A stretch of 64,000 nt of DNA from Phytohabitans sp037414955 (GTDB lineage: Bacteria; Actinomycetota; Actinomycetes; Mycobacteriales; Micromonosporaceae), in NCBI GenBank assembly GCA_037414955.1, contig JBBEWH010000045.1, positions 5,677 to 69,676 of the forward strand, in the 5' to 3' direction. Position numbers and translations under genes: made by a program. The notes below the pieces were generated by a model, which was given only the letters and a program-made list of their open reading frames with translations, was not told where the DNA came from and searched no databases. This document shows positions 33,916 to 43,099 of the stretch, piece by piece (positions within the stretch are counted from its first letter, which is position 1; the number at the start of each line of letters is the position of its first letter).

Positions 33916-35619
33916 ATGTCCTCTGAGGGGTGGCGCACCGTCCTGGTGCTCGGTGGCATCCGGTCCGGCAAGTCCGGGTTCGCGGAGTCTCTGGTAGGCG
34001 ACGAGAAGACTGTCCGATATGTCGCTACCGGTACGGTTGGCGAGGACGATCCGGAATGGGCCGAGCGCATCGAGGCCCACCGCCAGCGCCGGCCCGAGGC
34101 GTGGACGACCGATGAGATCGGCGCCGAGCCCGGCCGGCTCGCCGAGCTGGTCTCCGCCGCCGGCCCCGACGAGACGCTGCTGGTCGACGATCTGGGTGGC
34201 TGGGTCACCGCGCTGCTCGACGGCGCCACCGGCGGCGACGAGATCTCCGACGCCGCGGTCACCGAGCTGGCCGGCGCGCTCGCCGACTGCCGCGCGCGGG
34301 TGATCGTGGTGAGCCCCGAGGTCGGGCTGTCACTGGTGCCGACGACCGCGGTGGGGCGGGCGTTCGCGGACACGGTGGGCACCGCCAACCGCGCGGTCGC
34401 GGAGGCGTGCGACGCGGTGGTCCTGGTCGTCGCCGGCCAGCCGACCTGGCTGAAGCACCAGGTGGCGAAGCCGCGCGAGGAGCCGCTGCCCGAGGTGCTG
34501 ACCCCGACGGCGCCGGCGACGCCGGTCCCCGCCGCCCCGGCCGCACCGACGGCACCGGTGCCCGCCCCGGCGGCCAGCGACGCGCTCAGCTCGCCGACCA
34601 TGGTGCTCCCCATGGTCGCGACCGGGCTGGTCATCCAGCCCAACATGGACCTGCCGATGCCGGACGAGTACGCCGGTCCGGCGGCCACCGACCGGCTCGC
34701 CACGCTCGACGTGCCCGGCGCGGGGCTCGGCGCGCTGGACCGGGTCGTCGCGTTCGCCGCCGCCACCCAGGGCACCAGCACCCCGGCGCCGTGGCAGGCG
34801 GTACGCGTACTCCTGCTGCACGGTGACCACGACGGCGGTGCCGCGGAAGGCGAGCCGGCCGGTGAGTCCGCCCGCCGCGCCGACCAGGCCCGGGCCGGCG
34901 AGGGTGCGCTCGCGCGCCTCGCCGCGGCCGCCGGCGCCACCCTCCAGGTGGTCGACGCGCCCACCGCGGCGCCCATCGAGCACGGCCCGGCGCTCACCGT
35001 CGACGCCGTGGAGGCCGCGCTGCGGCGCGGGTGGCGGCTGGCGGAGGAGGCCGTCGACAGCGGCGTCGACGTGATCGTGCTGGCGTCGTGCGGCATCGGC
35101 ACCGAGGCGGCCGCCGCGGCCGTGCTCGCGGCCACCGCGGGCGCCGAACCAGCCGCGGTGCTCAGCCGGGTCGTCGCGCCCGGCGGCCGGCTGGACGACC
35201 TGGCCTGGATGCGCCGCTGCGCCGCCGTGCGCGACGCCATGCACCGCACCCGCGACGAGCCGCGCGGCCCCAAGGACGTGCTCGCCGAACTGGGCGGCGG
35301 CGACATCGCGATCGCCACCGGCGTGCTGCTCGGCGCCACGGCGCGCCGCACGCCGGTGCTGCTCGACGGGCCGGTCGGCGTGGCCGCCGGCCTGGTCAGC
35401 CGCGACCTCGCCGGGCAGGCCCGGCACTGGTGCCTGCTGCCCGACCACGGCGGGCAGCCGGCCGTGCGGCTCGGCGCCGACGTGCTCGGCCTCACCCCCG
35501 TGCTCGACCTGCGGCTCGACCTCGGCGAGGGCGCCACGGCGCTGGCCGCCCTGCCGCTGCTGCGCACGTCGCTCGCGCTGGCCAGCGGCCTGCCCGCACA
35601 CCCGGAGCTCGATGCGTGA
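33916..35619 (+). CDS. cobU-cobT: CobU-CobT fusion: adenosylcobinamide kinase/guanylyltransferase plus DMB phosphoribosyltransferase
   Basis: 567 residues. Residues 1-about 180 are CobU, with P-loop GGIRSGKSGFAE and the VDDLGGWV Walker B-like motif. A Pro/Ala-rich linker (about 195-225) follows. Residues about 230-567 are CobT-like (nicotinate-nucleotide:DMB phosphoribosyltransferase), with the GIGTEAAAAA glycine-rich loop and VLLDGPVGVAAGL. Both act in nucleotide-loop assembly of cobalamin, feeding CobS encoded next. The fusion is common in actinomycetes. Confidence 0.9.
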   Translation: MSSEGWRTVLVLGGIRSGKSGFAESLVGDEKTVRYVATGTVGEDDPEWAERIEAHRQRRPEAWTTDEIGAEPGRLAELVSAAGPDETLLVDDLGGWVTALLDGATGGDEISDAAVTELAGALADCRARVIVVSPEVGLSLVPTTAVGRAFADTVGTANRAVAEACDAVVLVVAGQPTWLKHQVAKPREEPLPEVLTPTAPATPVPAAPAAPTAPVPAPAASDALSSPTMVLPMVATGLVIQPNMDLPMPDEYAGPAATDRLATLDVPGAGLGALDRVVAFAAATQGTSTPAPWQAVRVLLLHGDHDGGAAEGEPAGESARRADQARAGEGALARLAAAAGATLQVVDAPTAAPIEHGPALTVDAVEAALRRGWRLAEEAVDSGVDVIVLASCGIGTEAAAAAVLAATAGAEPAAVLSRVVAPGGRLDDLAWMRRCAAVRDAMHRTRDEPRGPKDVLAELGGGDIAIATGVLLGATARRTPVLLDGPVGVAAGLVSRDLAGQARHWCLLPDHGGQPAVRLGADVLGLTPVLDLRLDLGEGATALAALPLLRTSLALASGLPAHPELDA

Positions 35620-35623
35620 CCCC

Positions 35624-35679
35624 CATGATCAAGGCGTCCCTCAAGTCGCTCTAACGACGTCAGGGACGCCTTGATCATG
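35624..35679. repeat. 56-bp palindrome family, full copy
   Basis: Between cobU-cobT and cobS. Its final ATG (35677-35679) is the cobS start codon. Confidence 0.95.
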
Positions 35680-36432
35680 GCGTTTGTCGACGGGCTTCGG
35701 CTGGCCGTCACCACGTTCACCGTGGTGCCGGTCCGGCCGGGCCGGGTGGACCGGCGCGCCGCCGCGGTCGCCATGTCGCTGGCCGCGGCCGTGGGCGCCG
35801 CGCTGGGCCTGGCGCTCGGCGCCGTCCTCATCGGACTCTTCGAGCTGGGTACGCCGCCACTCGTCGCCGGCGGCGTGACGGTCACGCTCGCCGCGCTGCT
35901 CACCCGCGGGTTGCACCTCGACGGCCTCGCCGACACGATGGACGGCCTCGGCTCCTACCGCACCGGCGACGCGGCCCTCGCGGTGATGAGGAAGCCGGAC
36001 GTGGGGCCGTTCGGAGTCGCCGCGCTCGTGCTGGCGTTGCTCGTGCAGGCGGCCGCGCTCGCCGGTCTCGCCGACCGGGGTGGGGTCGCGGCGCTCGCCA
36101 CCGTCGGCACCGCCACGGCAGCCGGGCGGCTCGCCGCGACCTGGGCGTGCCGGCGCGGCGTACCCGCGGCGCGCCCGGACGGCCTGGGCGCGCTCGTCGC
36201 GGGGACCGTGGGGCGCGCACCGCTCGCGGTGGCCACGGCCGCCGTCGTGGTCCTGGCGGTGCCGGCGGTGCCGGACCGCCCCTGGCAGGGGCCGGCCGCC
36301 GTCCTCCTGGCGCTCGCCGCCGCGCTGCTGTTCACCCGGCACGCGGTACGCCGGTTCGGCGGCATCACCGGCGACGTCCTAGGCGCGGCAATCGAACTCA
36401 CCACCACCCTGACCTACGTAGCCCTCTCATGA
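35677..36432 (+). CDS. cobS: Cobalamin synthase (adenosylcobinamide-GDP ribazoletransferase)
   Basis: 251 residues, about seven membrane segments. The conserved acidic motif RGLHLDGLADTMDGLGSYR (metal binding) is near residue 78 and MRKPDVGPFGV follows, as in CobS. It joins Ado-GDP-cobinamide to alpha-ribazole in the membrane. The start ATG is the last three bases of a 56-bp palindrome (a TTG two codons earlier is possible), and the stop TGA belongs to a second palindrome, so the coding sequence is bounded exactly by repeats. Confidence 0.93.
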   Translation: MAFVDGLRLAVTTFTVVPVRPGRVDRRAAAVAMSLAAAVGAALGLALGAVLIGLFELGTPPLVAGGVTVTLAALLTRGLHLDGLADTMDGLGSYRTGDAALAVMRKPDVGPFGVAALVLALLVQAAALAGLADRGGVAALATVGTATAAGRLAATWACRRGVPAARPDGLGALVAGTVGRAPLAVATAAVVVLAVPAVPDRPWQGPAAVLLALAAALLFTRHAVRRFGGITGDVLGAAIELTTTLTYVALS

Positions 36433-36483
36433 TCAAGGCGTCCTTCAAGTAGTTCTAACTACCTGAAGGACGCCTTGATCATG
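36428..36483. repeat. 56-bp palindrome family, full copy
   Basis: Directly at the end of cobS, providing its TGA. Tandem plus-strand genes on both sides. Confidence 0.95.
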
Positions 36484-36537
36484 AGAGCTGGTCGCGGGGG
36501 CAGTGGGTGAGGGCTTCGCAGGAGTAACGTCGCAAGC

Positions 36538-37473
36538 GTGCCCGACTCCGACGATGCGCTGATCCTGCCCGTGCCTGAGGCGGTGTCGGCCACCTATCTC
36601 ATCCCCGTCACCGCACCGCCCGACGACCTCGCCGCACTGGGCGAGCGCGCCGTCGAGTCGCTCGACGGCTTCGTCATCGGCCCGGCGCTCGACCTGGCCC
36701 GGCAGATGCACAACGGCCCTCTGATGGTCACCGAGATCCACGAGGTGGACGACTTCCCCCGGCTGCCGCTCGACATGCTGGCCGCGTTCGGCGCCGCCGA
36801 GCAGCAGGTCGACCGGATGGCGGCCGCCACACACGTGATCACCGTCGCCGCGGGCTTCCGGCCCGGCTGGCCACCGGCGCACGAGTGGAGCGCCCGGGCG
36901 GTGGCGGCCGGGATCGGCCGGCTGCTCGGCACCGACCTGATCGACGGCTTCCAGACCCAGGTGCTGAGCGTCGACGCCGCGCTGCGCTCGCTGCCGGGCG
37001 CCGATGGCCGGATCCGCCTCACCGACTGGATCCTCATCCCCTACTCGCCGAGCGACAACGACGAGGAGGGCATGTGGTTCACCACCAAGGGGCTGGGCCG
37101 GTTCGGGCTGCTGGAGCTGCAGACCCTGCACGTGCCGCCGCATCTGGCGCGGGGCTGGGGCGCGACGCTGACCGGGGTCGCCCGGCGGCTGCTCCAGACC
37201 TGGAGCGACGCGCTCGACGTGCCGGGTGAGCCGGCGTTCCTGCCGGTGCCGTCGACCGTGACCGTGACCGGCCACGACATCGCCGCGGCGTATGGCGCAC
37301 CGCCGGACAGCGGCTCCGACCGCGCGGCCGAGCTGCACCTCAGCCTCGACCCGTCCACCAACATGGACGCCGACTCGTTCCTGACGGTGTCGCCGCCCGA
37401 GCACTACCCGGGCACCCCCGCCGACTACTACGCCCGCGTCTGCGCCACCCTTTTCGGCGAACCCGTCCGCTAA
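36538..37473 (+). CDS. Conserved hypothetical protein
   Basis: 311 residues, GTG start, not recognised. Soluble with no signal peptide; it contains a stretch predicting mixed alpha/beta (HVITVAAGFRPGWPPAHEWSAR) and a conserved-looking LTDWILIPYSPSDNDEEGMWFTTKGLGRFGLLELQ segment. It lies between cobS and a PIN toxin, where mycobacterial chromosomes also carry unannotated genes near cobS and gcvT. Confidence 0.72.
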   Translation: MPDSDDALILPVPEAVSATYLIPVTAPPDDLAALGERAVESLDGFVIGPALDLARQMHNGPLMVTEIHEVDDFPRLPLDMLAAFGAAEQQVDRMAAATHVITVAAGFRPGWPPAHEWSARAVAAGIGRLLGTDLIDGFQTQVLSVDAALRSLPGADGRIRLTDWILIPYSPSDNDEEGMWFTTKGLGRFGLLELQTLHVPPHLARGWGATLTGVARRLLQTWSDALDVPGEPAFLPVPSTVTVTGHDIAAAYGAPPDSGSDRAAELHLSLDPSTNMDADSFLTVSPPEHYPGTPADYYARVCATLFGEPVR

Positions 37474-37485
37474 ACGCCTCCCACC

Positions 37486-37541
37486 CATGATCAAGGCGTC
37501 CCTCAAGTCGTTATAGCTACTTGAGGGACGCCTTGATCATG
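37486..37541. repeat. 56-bp palindrome family, full copy
   Basis: At the convergent junction of the hypothetical gene and the PIN toxin gene; inner arms CCCTCAAGT and ACTTGAGGG pair fully. Confidence 0.95.
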
Positions 37542-37552
37542 GACGTCAGCGC

Positions 37553-37987
37553 TTAGGGAATGTCATCCGTAGGAATGGTGTGAATCTGGTGCCGCCCGAG
37601 GGCGGTTGGCGCGGTCTCCGGCTGGGTCGTCACGAAGTAGGCGTCATGGTCGAGCGCCTCCCACACCGCCTGTGCCCGTGCGAGGTCGCCGTCCACAAGC
37701 GGAACGACGCTGGCGACATCTTCGGCATCGATCTCGTCGCTGAGCGGCAGCACCCGCACGGCAGGCAGCGTGACGAGCGTCCAGAGCCGCGCCTGGGCGA
37801 TCTCATCACCGATCACGCGGGCATGTGCGTCGACCAGCGCCATGGCGGGCACCCCCACGAAGGCGTCCTCGTGCGCGATCTCGGAGATCAACTCACCCAC
37901 GTGGACGTGCGGCCGGGCGTAGGAGAGCATCGCGGACGTGTCGAGGACGGCACGCAATTCCGCGCGTCCCTCATCGGGGTCAGTCAT
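37553..37987 (-). CDS. PIN-domain toxin (VapC-like ribonuclease)
   Basis: 144 residues from ATG (GGAGGGG upstream). The first PIN aspartate is in RAVLDTSAMLSY near residue 18. Further acidic residues are in DEIDAEDVASVVPLVDGDLARAQA and DHDAYFVTTQPE, in the order expected for the Mg-binding PIN site. Coupled by ATGA to the upstream antitoxin. Predicted to cleave RNA when free of the antitoxin. Confidence 0.85.
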   Translation of the reverse strand: MTDPDEGRAELRAVLDTSAMLSYARPHVHVGELISEIAHEDAFVGVPAMALVDAHARVIGDEIAQARLWTLVTLPAVRVLPLSDEIDAEDVASVVPLVDGDLARAQAVWEALDHDAYFVTTQPETAPTALGRHQIHTIPTDDIP

Positions 37988-38265
37988 CCTCGCCCCTCCT
38001 CCTGCCACTTTCGCGCCCGCACCAGATCCCGCCGTCGCCGGATCTCAGCTCGCTGTTCGGCCGTGAACCGGGGCATCGACGCCCGAACCCGGGCCTTTCC
38101 TTCCTCGGTGATGTTGAAGCCGATGGCCCGCAACATCGCCTCGGTTGTGGGGCCCCGGTTCATCTGGGCACGGAGCGCCTGCGTCACCGCCGCGGACGCG
38201 TTGCGAAAGGTCTCCAGGTAGGCCGCGACGTCGTCGGGCAGACTGACCGTCACCCTTTTCGTCAT
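37984..38265 (-). CDS. Ribbon-helix-helix antitoxin of the PIN toxin
   Basis: 93 residues from ATG (MTKRVTVSLPDDVAAYLE), a ribbon-helix-helix start typical of VapB/MazE-type antitoxins; the basic C-terminal helix (FTAEQRAEIRRRRDLVRARKWQEE) would contact the toxin. Its stop overlaps the toxin start. A longer frame (MSAYDCSMTKR) is open but less likely. Confidence 0.82.
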   Translation of the reverse strand: MTKRVTVSLPDDVAAYLETFRNASAAVTQALRAQMNRGPTTEAMLRAIGFNITEEGKARVRASMPRFTAEQRAEIRRRRDLVRARKWQEEGRG

Positions 38266-38278
38266 ACTGCAATCATAC
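38262..38278. promoter_or_regulatory. Direct-repeat operator candidate at the antitoxin start
   Basis: TCATAC occurs twice with 5 bp between (plus strand), overlapping the antitoxin start codon region. Ribbon-helix-helix antitoxins bind such short repeated half sites and autoregulate. Confidence 0.45.
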
Positions 38279-38348
38279 GCACTCATGTGCGAACCGTAGG
38301 GCGGCAATTCTCGTGGTCGAAGCCGCCCAATCAAATATTTCCCGCCCC

Positions 38349-38404
38349 CATGATCAAGGCGTCCTTCACGTAGTTCTAACTACTTGAAGGACGCCTTGAT
38401 CATG
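38349..38404. repeat. 56-bp palindrome family, full copy
   Basis: Between the antitoxin promoter region and the end of gcvT, tandem minus-strand genes. Confidence 0.95.
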
Positions 38405-38407
38405 GGA

Positions 38408-39502
38408 TTAGCGGACGTGGGGGGTGACGAACGGGGGTTTGGTGACGCGCATCTGGGCGCGGCGGCCGCGGACGTCGACCTCGACGGTGTCACCCTCGTC
38501 CAGGCCGGCGGCGGTGTCGAGCAACGCGAGCGCGATGCCCACCTTCCGGGTCGGCGAGAACGTCCCGCTGGTCACCTCGCCGATCGGCTTCTCCCCGGCG
38601 TACACCGTCATGTGTGGCCGCGGGATGCCGCGGTCGAGCGCCTCCAGGCCCCGCAGCGTGCGCCGCGGCCCGGCGGTCTTCTCCGCGACCAGCGCCGCGC
38701 GGCCCCAGAAGGCCGGCTTCTGCCAGCCGACCGCCCAGCCCAACCGGGCCTGTACCGGCGTGATGTCCGGCGAGAGGTCCTGCCCGTGCAGGGCGTACCC
38801 CATCTCGGTGCGCAGCGTGTCCCGGGCGCCGAGCCCGCACGCCCGCACCCCGAACCGGTCTCCCGACGAGAACAGCTCGTCCCACACCGACTCCGCCTGC
38901 GCGGCGGGGACGACCAGCTCGTACCCGTGCTCGCCGGTGTAACCGGTGCGGCACACGCTCACCTCGCCGGCGAGCGAGAAGCTCATGTACCCGTGCTCGG
39001 TCGGCAACCCCAACGCGGCCAGCAGCTCCGCCGACCGCGGTCCCTGCACGGCCAGTACGGCGTACCCCTCGTGCTCGTTCGTGACCGTGACCGACGGCGG
39101 CGCCGCCGCGGACAGGCGGCGGACGACCTCGGCGGTGTTCGCCGCGTTCGGGATCAGGAAGACATGGTCGTCGGCGTGCCGGTAGGCGATGATGTCATCG
39201 ACCACGCCGCCGGTGGCGTCGTCGCAGCACAGCGTGTATTGCGCCTGGCCGGCGCCGATCCGGTGGAGGTCGTTGGTGAGGCAGGTGTTGACGAAGTCGA
39301 CGGCGCCCGGCCCGGTGACCCGTGCCTTGCCCAGGTGTGAGACGTCGAACACACCCACCGCCTCGCGCACCGCCGCATGCTCGCGCAGGACACCCCCACC
39401 GGCGTACTCCAGCGGCATGTGCCACCCGCCGAATGGGGCGAATTTGGCCCCGAGCGCGGCGTGCCGCTCGTGCAGCGGAGAGGTGCGCAACTCGATCGTC
39501 AT
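38408..39502 (-). CDS. gcvT: Aminomethyltransferase, glycine cleavage system T protein
   Basis: 364 residues. Family features in order: FAPFGGWHMPLEY near residue 21, VFDVSHLGKARVTGP, TNDLHRIGAGQAQYTL, and the C-terminal RTEMGYALHGQDLS with FWGRAAL. It transfers the methylene group from the lipoyl-H protein to tetrahydrofolate. Start at ATG MTIELRTS; an upstream TTG in the same frame is less likely. Divergent from pepA with about 70 bp between. Confidence 0.94.
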   Translation of the reverse strand: MTIELRTSPLHERHAALGAKFAPFGGWHMPLEYAGGGVLREHAAVREAVGVFDVSHLGKARVTGPGAVDFVNTCLTNDLHRIGAGQAQYTLCCDDATGGVVDDIIAYRHADDHVFLIPNAANTAEVVRRLSAAAPPSVTVTNEHEGYAVLAVQGPRSAELLAALGLPTEHGYMSFSLAGEVSVCRTGYTGEHGYELVVPAAQAESVWDELFSSGDRFGVRACGLGARDTLRTEMGYALHGQDLSPDITPVQARLGWAVGWQKPAFWGRAALVAEKTAGPRRTLRGLEALDRGIPRPHMTVYAGEKPIGEVTSGTFSPTRKVGIALALLDTAAGLDEGDTVEVDVRGRRAQMRVTKPPFVTPHVR

Positions 39503-39573
39503 GGGTGGCAACCTACCGTGCAGGCAGCGCTGATTAGCATCGGCGGGACAACCCCAACCACGGGAGCCGCGAA

Positions 39574-41130
39574 GTGACTGCCACCAGCCCTACTCTGAGT
39601 CTGGTCGACACCGACCCCGCCGAGTTCACCGTCGACGCCATCGTGATCGGCGTCCATAGCGTGAACGGCGACGAGGCCGGCGCCGACGGCGGTTCCCTAC
39701 TACTGGCGAGCGGCGCGGAGAGCATCGTCGCGGCGTTCGACGGCCGGTTGACCGGCACGCTGGCGCTGCTGGGCGCGACCGGGGCGCCGGGCGAGGTGAC
39801 CAAGCTGGCGACGCTCGGCACGATCACCGCGCCGGTGGTGGCGGCGGTCGGGCTCGGGCCGGAGCCCACCGGTGCCGCCCCGCCGCCCGAGACGCTGCGC
39901 CGGGCGGCCGGTGCGGCGGTGCGCGCGCTGTCCGGCTCGGGCACCGTGGCGCTGAGCCTGCCGCTGCCCGACGACGAGGACGCGCCCGCCGCGCTGCGGG
40001 CGGTCGCGGAGGGCGCGCTGCTGGGGACGTACCGGTTCGCGGGATACAAGACGAAGCCGCAGCCGGGCCGCCGGACGCCGGTGGGCGCGGTGCTGGTCCA
40101 CGTGCCGGACGCCGCCGACGAGGCCGCGGTCGCGGAGATGGGCCGGGCGGGCGCGGTGACCCGCGCGGTGACGCTGGCCCGCGACTGGGTCAACACGGCG
40201 CCGAACGAGCTGCGGCCGCCGCGCTTCGCGGAGCTCGCCGCCGAGGCCGGCCGGGAGGCCGGCCTCGAGGTCGAGGTGCTCGACGAGGAGGCGCTGAAGG
40301 CCGGCGGATACGGCGGCATCCTGGCCGTCGGGTTGGGTTCGGAGGCGCCGCCGCGGCTGGTCCGGTTGGCGTACACGCCCGCGGCCGCGAGCAAGCGGGT
40401 CGCGCTGGTGGGCAAGGGCATCACGTTCGACACCGGCGGCGTCTCGATCAAGCCCTCGCAGGGCATGTGGGAGATGAAGTCCGACATGGCGGGCGCCGCC
40501 GCGGTGGCCGCCGTGATGGTCGCGATCGCGGAGCTGAAGCCGGACGTGGCGGTGACCGCCTACCTGCCGATGGCCGAGAACATGCCGTCGGGCAGCTCGT
40601 ACCGGCCGGGTGACGTGGTGACCATGCGCAACGGCAAGCGGGTGGAGGTGCTCAACACCGACGCCGAGGGGCGCATGGTGCTCGGCGACGCGATCGCCCG
40701 CGCCGTCGAAGACGGCTACGACTACCTGCTGGAGACGTCGACGCTCACCGGCGGCCAGGTGGTGGCGCTGGGCAAGCGGGTGGCCGGCGTCATGGGCAGC
40801 CCGGAGCTGTGCCAGCGGGTGAAGGCGGCCGGCGACCGGGTGGGCGAGCCGACCTGGCCGATGCCGCTGCCCGACGACGTGCGCAAGAGCATGGACTCGG
40901 ACGTGGCCGACATCCTTCAGGTGAGCGCCGGCATGGAGCGATCCGGCCACATGTTGCAGGGCGGCGTCTTCCTGCGCGAGTTCGTCGCCGACGGCGTGCC
41001 GTGGGCGCACATCGACATCGCCGGGCCGAGCTACCACTCGGGCGAGCCGACCGGGTACTGGTCGAAGGGCGGCACCGGCGTGCCGGTACGCACCCTGCTG
41101 GCCATGATCGACGACATCGCGGCGGAGTGA
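39574..41130 (+). CDS. pepA: Leucyl aminopeptidase (M17, cytosol aminopeptidase)
   Basis: 518 residues. The C-terminal catalytic domain has GKGITFDTGGVSIKP (metal lysine and aspartate), MKSDMAGAAAV and the signature NTDAEGRMVLGD near residue 360, which holds the two divalent metals. The N-terminal domain is for hexamer assembly and is less conserved. GTG start. Gene order near gcvT and sucB agrees with mycobacteria. Confidence 0.95.
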   Translation: MTATSPTLSLVDTDPAEFTVDAIVIGVHSVNGDEAGADGGSLLLASGAESIVAAFDGRLTGTLALLGATGAPGEVTKLATLGTITAPVVAAVGLGPEPTGAAPPPETLRRAAGAAVRALSGSGTVALSLPLPDDEDAPAALRAVAEGALLGTYRFAGYKTKPQPGRRTPVGAVLVHVPDAADEAAVAEMGRAGAVTRAVTLARDWVNTAPNELRPPRFAELAAEAGREAGLEVEVLDEEALKAGGYGGILAVGLGSEAPPRLVRLAYTPAAASKRVALVGKGITFDTGGVSIKPSQGMWEMKSDMAGAAAVAAVMVAIAELKPDVAVTAYLPMAENMPSGSSYRPGDVVTMRNGKRVEVLNTDAEGRMVLGDAIARAVEDGYDYLLETSTLTGGQVVALGKRVAGVMGSPELCQRVKAAGDRVGEPTWPMPLPDDVRKSMDSDVADILQVSAGMERSGHMLQGGVFLREFVADGVPWAHIDIAGPSYHSGEPTGYWSKGGTGVPVRTLLAMIDDIAAE

Positions 41131-41136
41131 CCCTTT

Positions 41137-41192
41137 CATGATCAAGGCGTCCTTCAAGTAGCTATAACGACTTGAAGGACGCCTTGATCATG
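41137..41192. repeat. 56-bp palindrome family, full copy
   Basis: Convergent junction of pepA and a small hypothetical gene. Confidence 0.95.
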
Positions 41193-41196
41193 AGGG

Positions 41197-41526
41197 CTAG
41201 GCCGCGCCGCCGGCGGCGCGTTTGCGGCGTTCGTTGAAGTCGCGCATCCGCTGCGGGTATCCGACGAGCGCCACGTCGTAGATCGGGATGGCGAGGCGGT
41301 GCGCGAACCGGCGGGCGCCCTCCGGGCCGTCGACACGCCGGCGCGTCCACTCACCGTCGTGGGCGATCAAGAGCACGGTCGTCTCGGTGACCGTCGTGCG
41401 TGGCTCGATGAACGCCTCAACCCCGCGACGGGACCGGACAAACTGCTCGAGATGCTCGAGATCGGCGCGATTCGCGACCCGCCCGGAACCGCCCGCCGAC
41501 TCCTTGCGCCGCCGAAACCAGCCCAC
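41197..41526 (-). CDS. Conserved hypothetical protein
   Basis: 109 residues from GTG (GGGAG seven bases upstream). Basic N-terminus VGWFRRRKESAGG, then RADLEHLEQFVRSRRGVEAFIEPRTTVTETTVLLIAHDGEWTRRRV, ending in a YPQRMRDFNERRKR tail. Soluble; not a named family. It is divergent from lpd, a position where actinomycetes often carry a protein of this size. Confidence 0.75.
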   Translation of the reverse strand: MGWFRRRKESAGGSGRVANRADLEHLEQFVRSRRGVEAFIEPRTTVTETTVLLIAHDGEWTRRRVDGPEGARRFAHRLAIPIYDVALVGYPQRMRDFNERRKRAAGGAA

Positions 41527-41688
41527 CAACGTCTCCCTTCCCGCACCCTCATCGACGGGTGTGCCAAGCGTACGTCCCAGTGACGTGTCCTTGGGCACCT
41601 CGTGACGCGGGCAGGCTCCACAAGTGACAAGATGGCGAGGATAACCGTGCCCGGCGTCGAGGCCGGGTGAGGACCGCAGGGAGACGAG

Positions 41689-43071
41689 ATGAGCGAGCCG
41701 AACACCTTCGACGTCGTCATCCTCGGCGGCGGCAGCGGCGGCTACGCGACCGCGCTGCGGGCCGCACAATTAGACCTTTCGGTCGTGCTGATCGAAAAAG
41801 ACAAGCTGGGCGGCACCTGCCTGCACCGCGGCTGCATCCCCACGAAGGCGCTGTTGCACGCCGGTGAGGTCGCCGACCAGACCCGCGAGTCCGAGCAGTT
41901 CGGCATCAAGGCCGAGCTGATCGGCATCGACATGGGCGCGGTCAACGCCTACAAGGACGGTGTCGTCGCCCGCCTCTACAAGGGCCTCCAGGGCCTCGTG
42001 AAGGGCACCAAGATCACATATGTGGAGGGCACCGGCAAGGTCGTCGGGCCCACCACCGTCGAGGTCGACGGTGAGCGATACACCGGCCGCAACCTCGTGC
42101 TCGCCACCGGCTCCTACTCGCGCACGCTGCCCGGCCTGGAGCTCGACGGCCGCCGGGTGATCTCCAGCGAGCACGCCCTCAACCTCGACCGCGTGCCCAC
42201 CTCCGCGGTCGTGCTCGGTGGCGGCGTCATCGGCGTCGAGTTCGCGAGCGCCTGGCGCTCACTGGGCGCCGAGGTGACCATCGTCGAGGCGCTCCCCCGA
42301 CTGGTCGCCGCCGAGGACGAAGAGGTGTCGAAGGCGGTCGAGCGCGCGTTCCGCAAGCGCGGCATCGGCTTCAAGACCGGCAAGCCGTTCGAGAAGGTGG
42401 AGACCACCGACTCCGGCGTCAAGGTCACCATCGCCGGCGGCGACACCATCGAGGCCGAACTGCTGCTGGTCGCGGTCGGTCGCGGCCCGACGACCGCGAA
42501 TCTGGGATACGAGGAGCAGGGCATCACGATGGACCGCGGCTTCGTCCTCACCGACGAGCGGCTGCGCACCAACGTGCCCAACGTCTACGCGGTCGGCGAC
42601 ATCGTGCCCGGCCTGCAGCTGGCCCACCGCGGCTTCCAGCAGGGCATCTTCGTGGCCGAGGAGATCGCCGGGAAGAACCCCGCGGTCATCGACGAGGCCG
42701 GCATCCCCCGCGTGACCTACTCCGACCCCGAGGTCGCCTCGATGGGCATGACCGAGGCGAAGGCCAAGGAGAAGTACGGCGCGGACAAGGTCGAGACCTA
42801 CAACTACAACCTCGGCGGCAACGGCAAGAGCCAGATCCTGCGCACCCAGGGCTTCATCAAGCTGGTCCGGGTCGCGGACGGGCCGGTCGTCGGCATCCAC
42901 ATGGTGGGCGCCCGGGTCGGCGAGCTGATCGGCGAGGCGCAGCTGATCTACAACTGGGAGGCGTACCCGGCGGAGGTCGCCCAGTTGGTGCACGCGCACC
43001 CGACGCAGGGCGAGGCGCTCGGCGAGGCACACCTGGCGCTCGCGGGCAAACCACTGCACGCGCACGCCTAG
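41689..43071 (+). CDS. lpdA: Dihydrolipoyl dehydrogenase (E3)
   Basis: 460 residues. FAD motif VVILGGGSGGYATALRAA, redox disulfide in GGTCLHRGCIPTKAL, NAD motif VVLGGGVIGVEFAS near residue 180, and the C-terminal HAHPTQGEALGEAHLA with the catalytic His-Glu pair. It re-oxidises the lipoyl groups of sucB/E2 and the glycine cleavage H protein. GGGAGACGAG precedes the ATG. Followed by sucB after 28 bp. Confidence 0.95.
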   Translation: MSEPNTFDVVILGGGSGGYATALRAAQLDLSVVLIEKDKLGGTCLHRGCIPTKALLHAGEVADQTRESEQFGIKAELIGIDMGAVNAYKDGVVARLYKGLQGLVKGTKITYVEGTGKVVGPTTVEVDGERYTGRNLVLATGSYSRTLPGLELDGRRVISSEHALNLDRVPTSAVVLGGGVIGVEFASAWRSLGAEVTIVEALPRLVAAEDEEVSKAVERAFRKRGIGFKTGKPFEKVETTDSGVKVTIAGGDTIEAELLLVAVGRGPTTANLGYEEQGITMDRGFVLTDERLRTNVPNVYAVGDIVPGLQLAHRGFQQGIFVAEEIAGKNPAVIDEAGIPRVTYSDPEVASMGMTEAKAKEKYGADKVETYNYNLGGNGKSQILRTQGFIKLVRVADGPVVGIHMVGARVGELIGEAQLIYNWEAYPAEVAQLVHAHPTQGEALGEAHLALAGKPLHAHA

Positions 43072-43099
43072 ACCCACACCCACGAAGGAGTCTTTCGAG

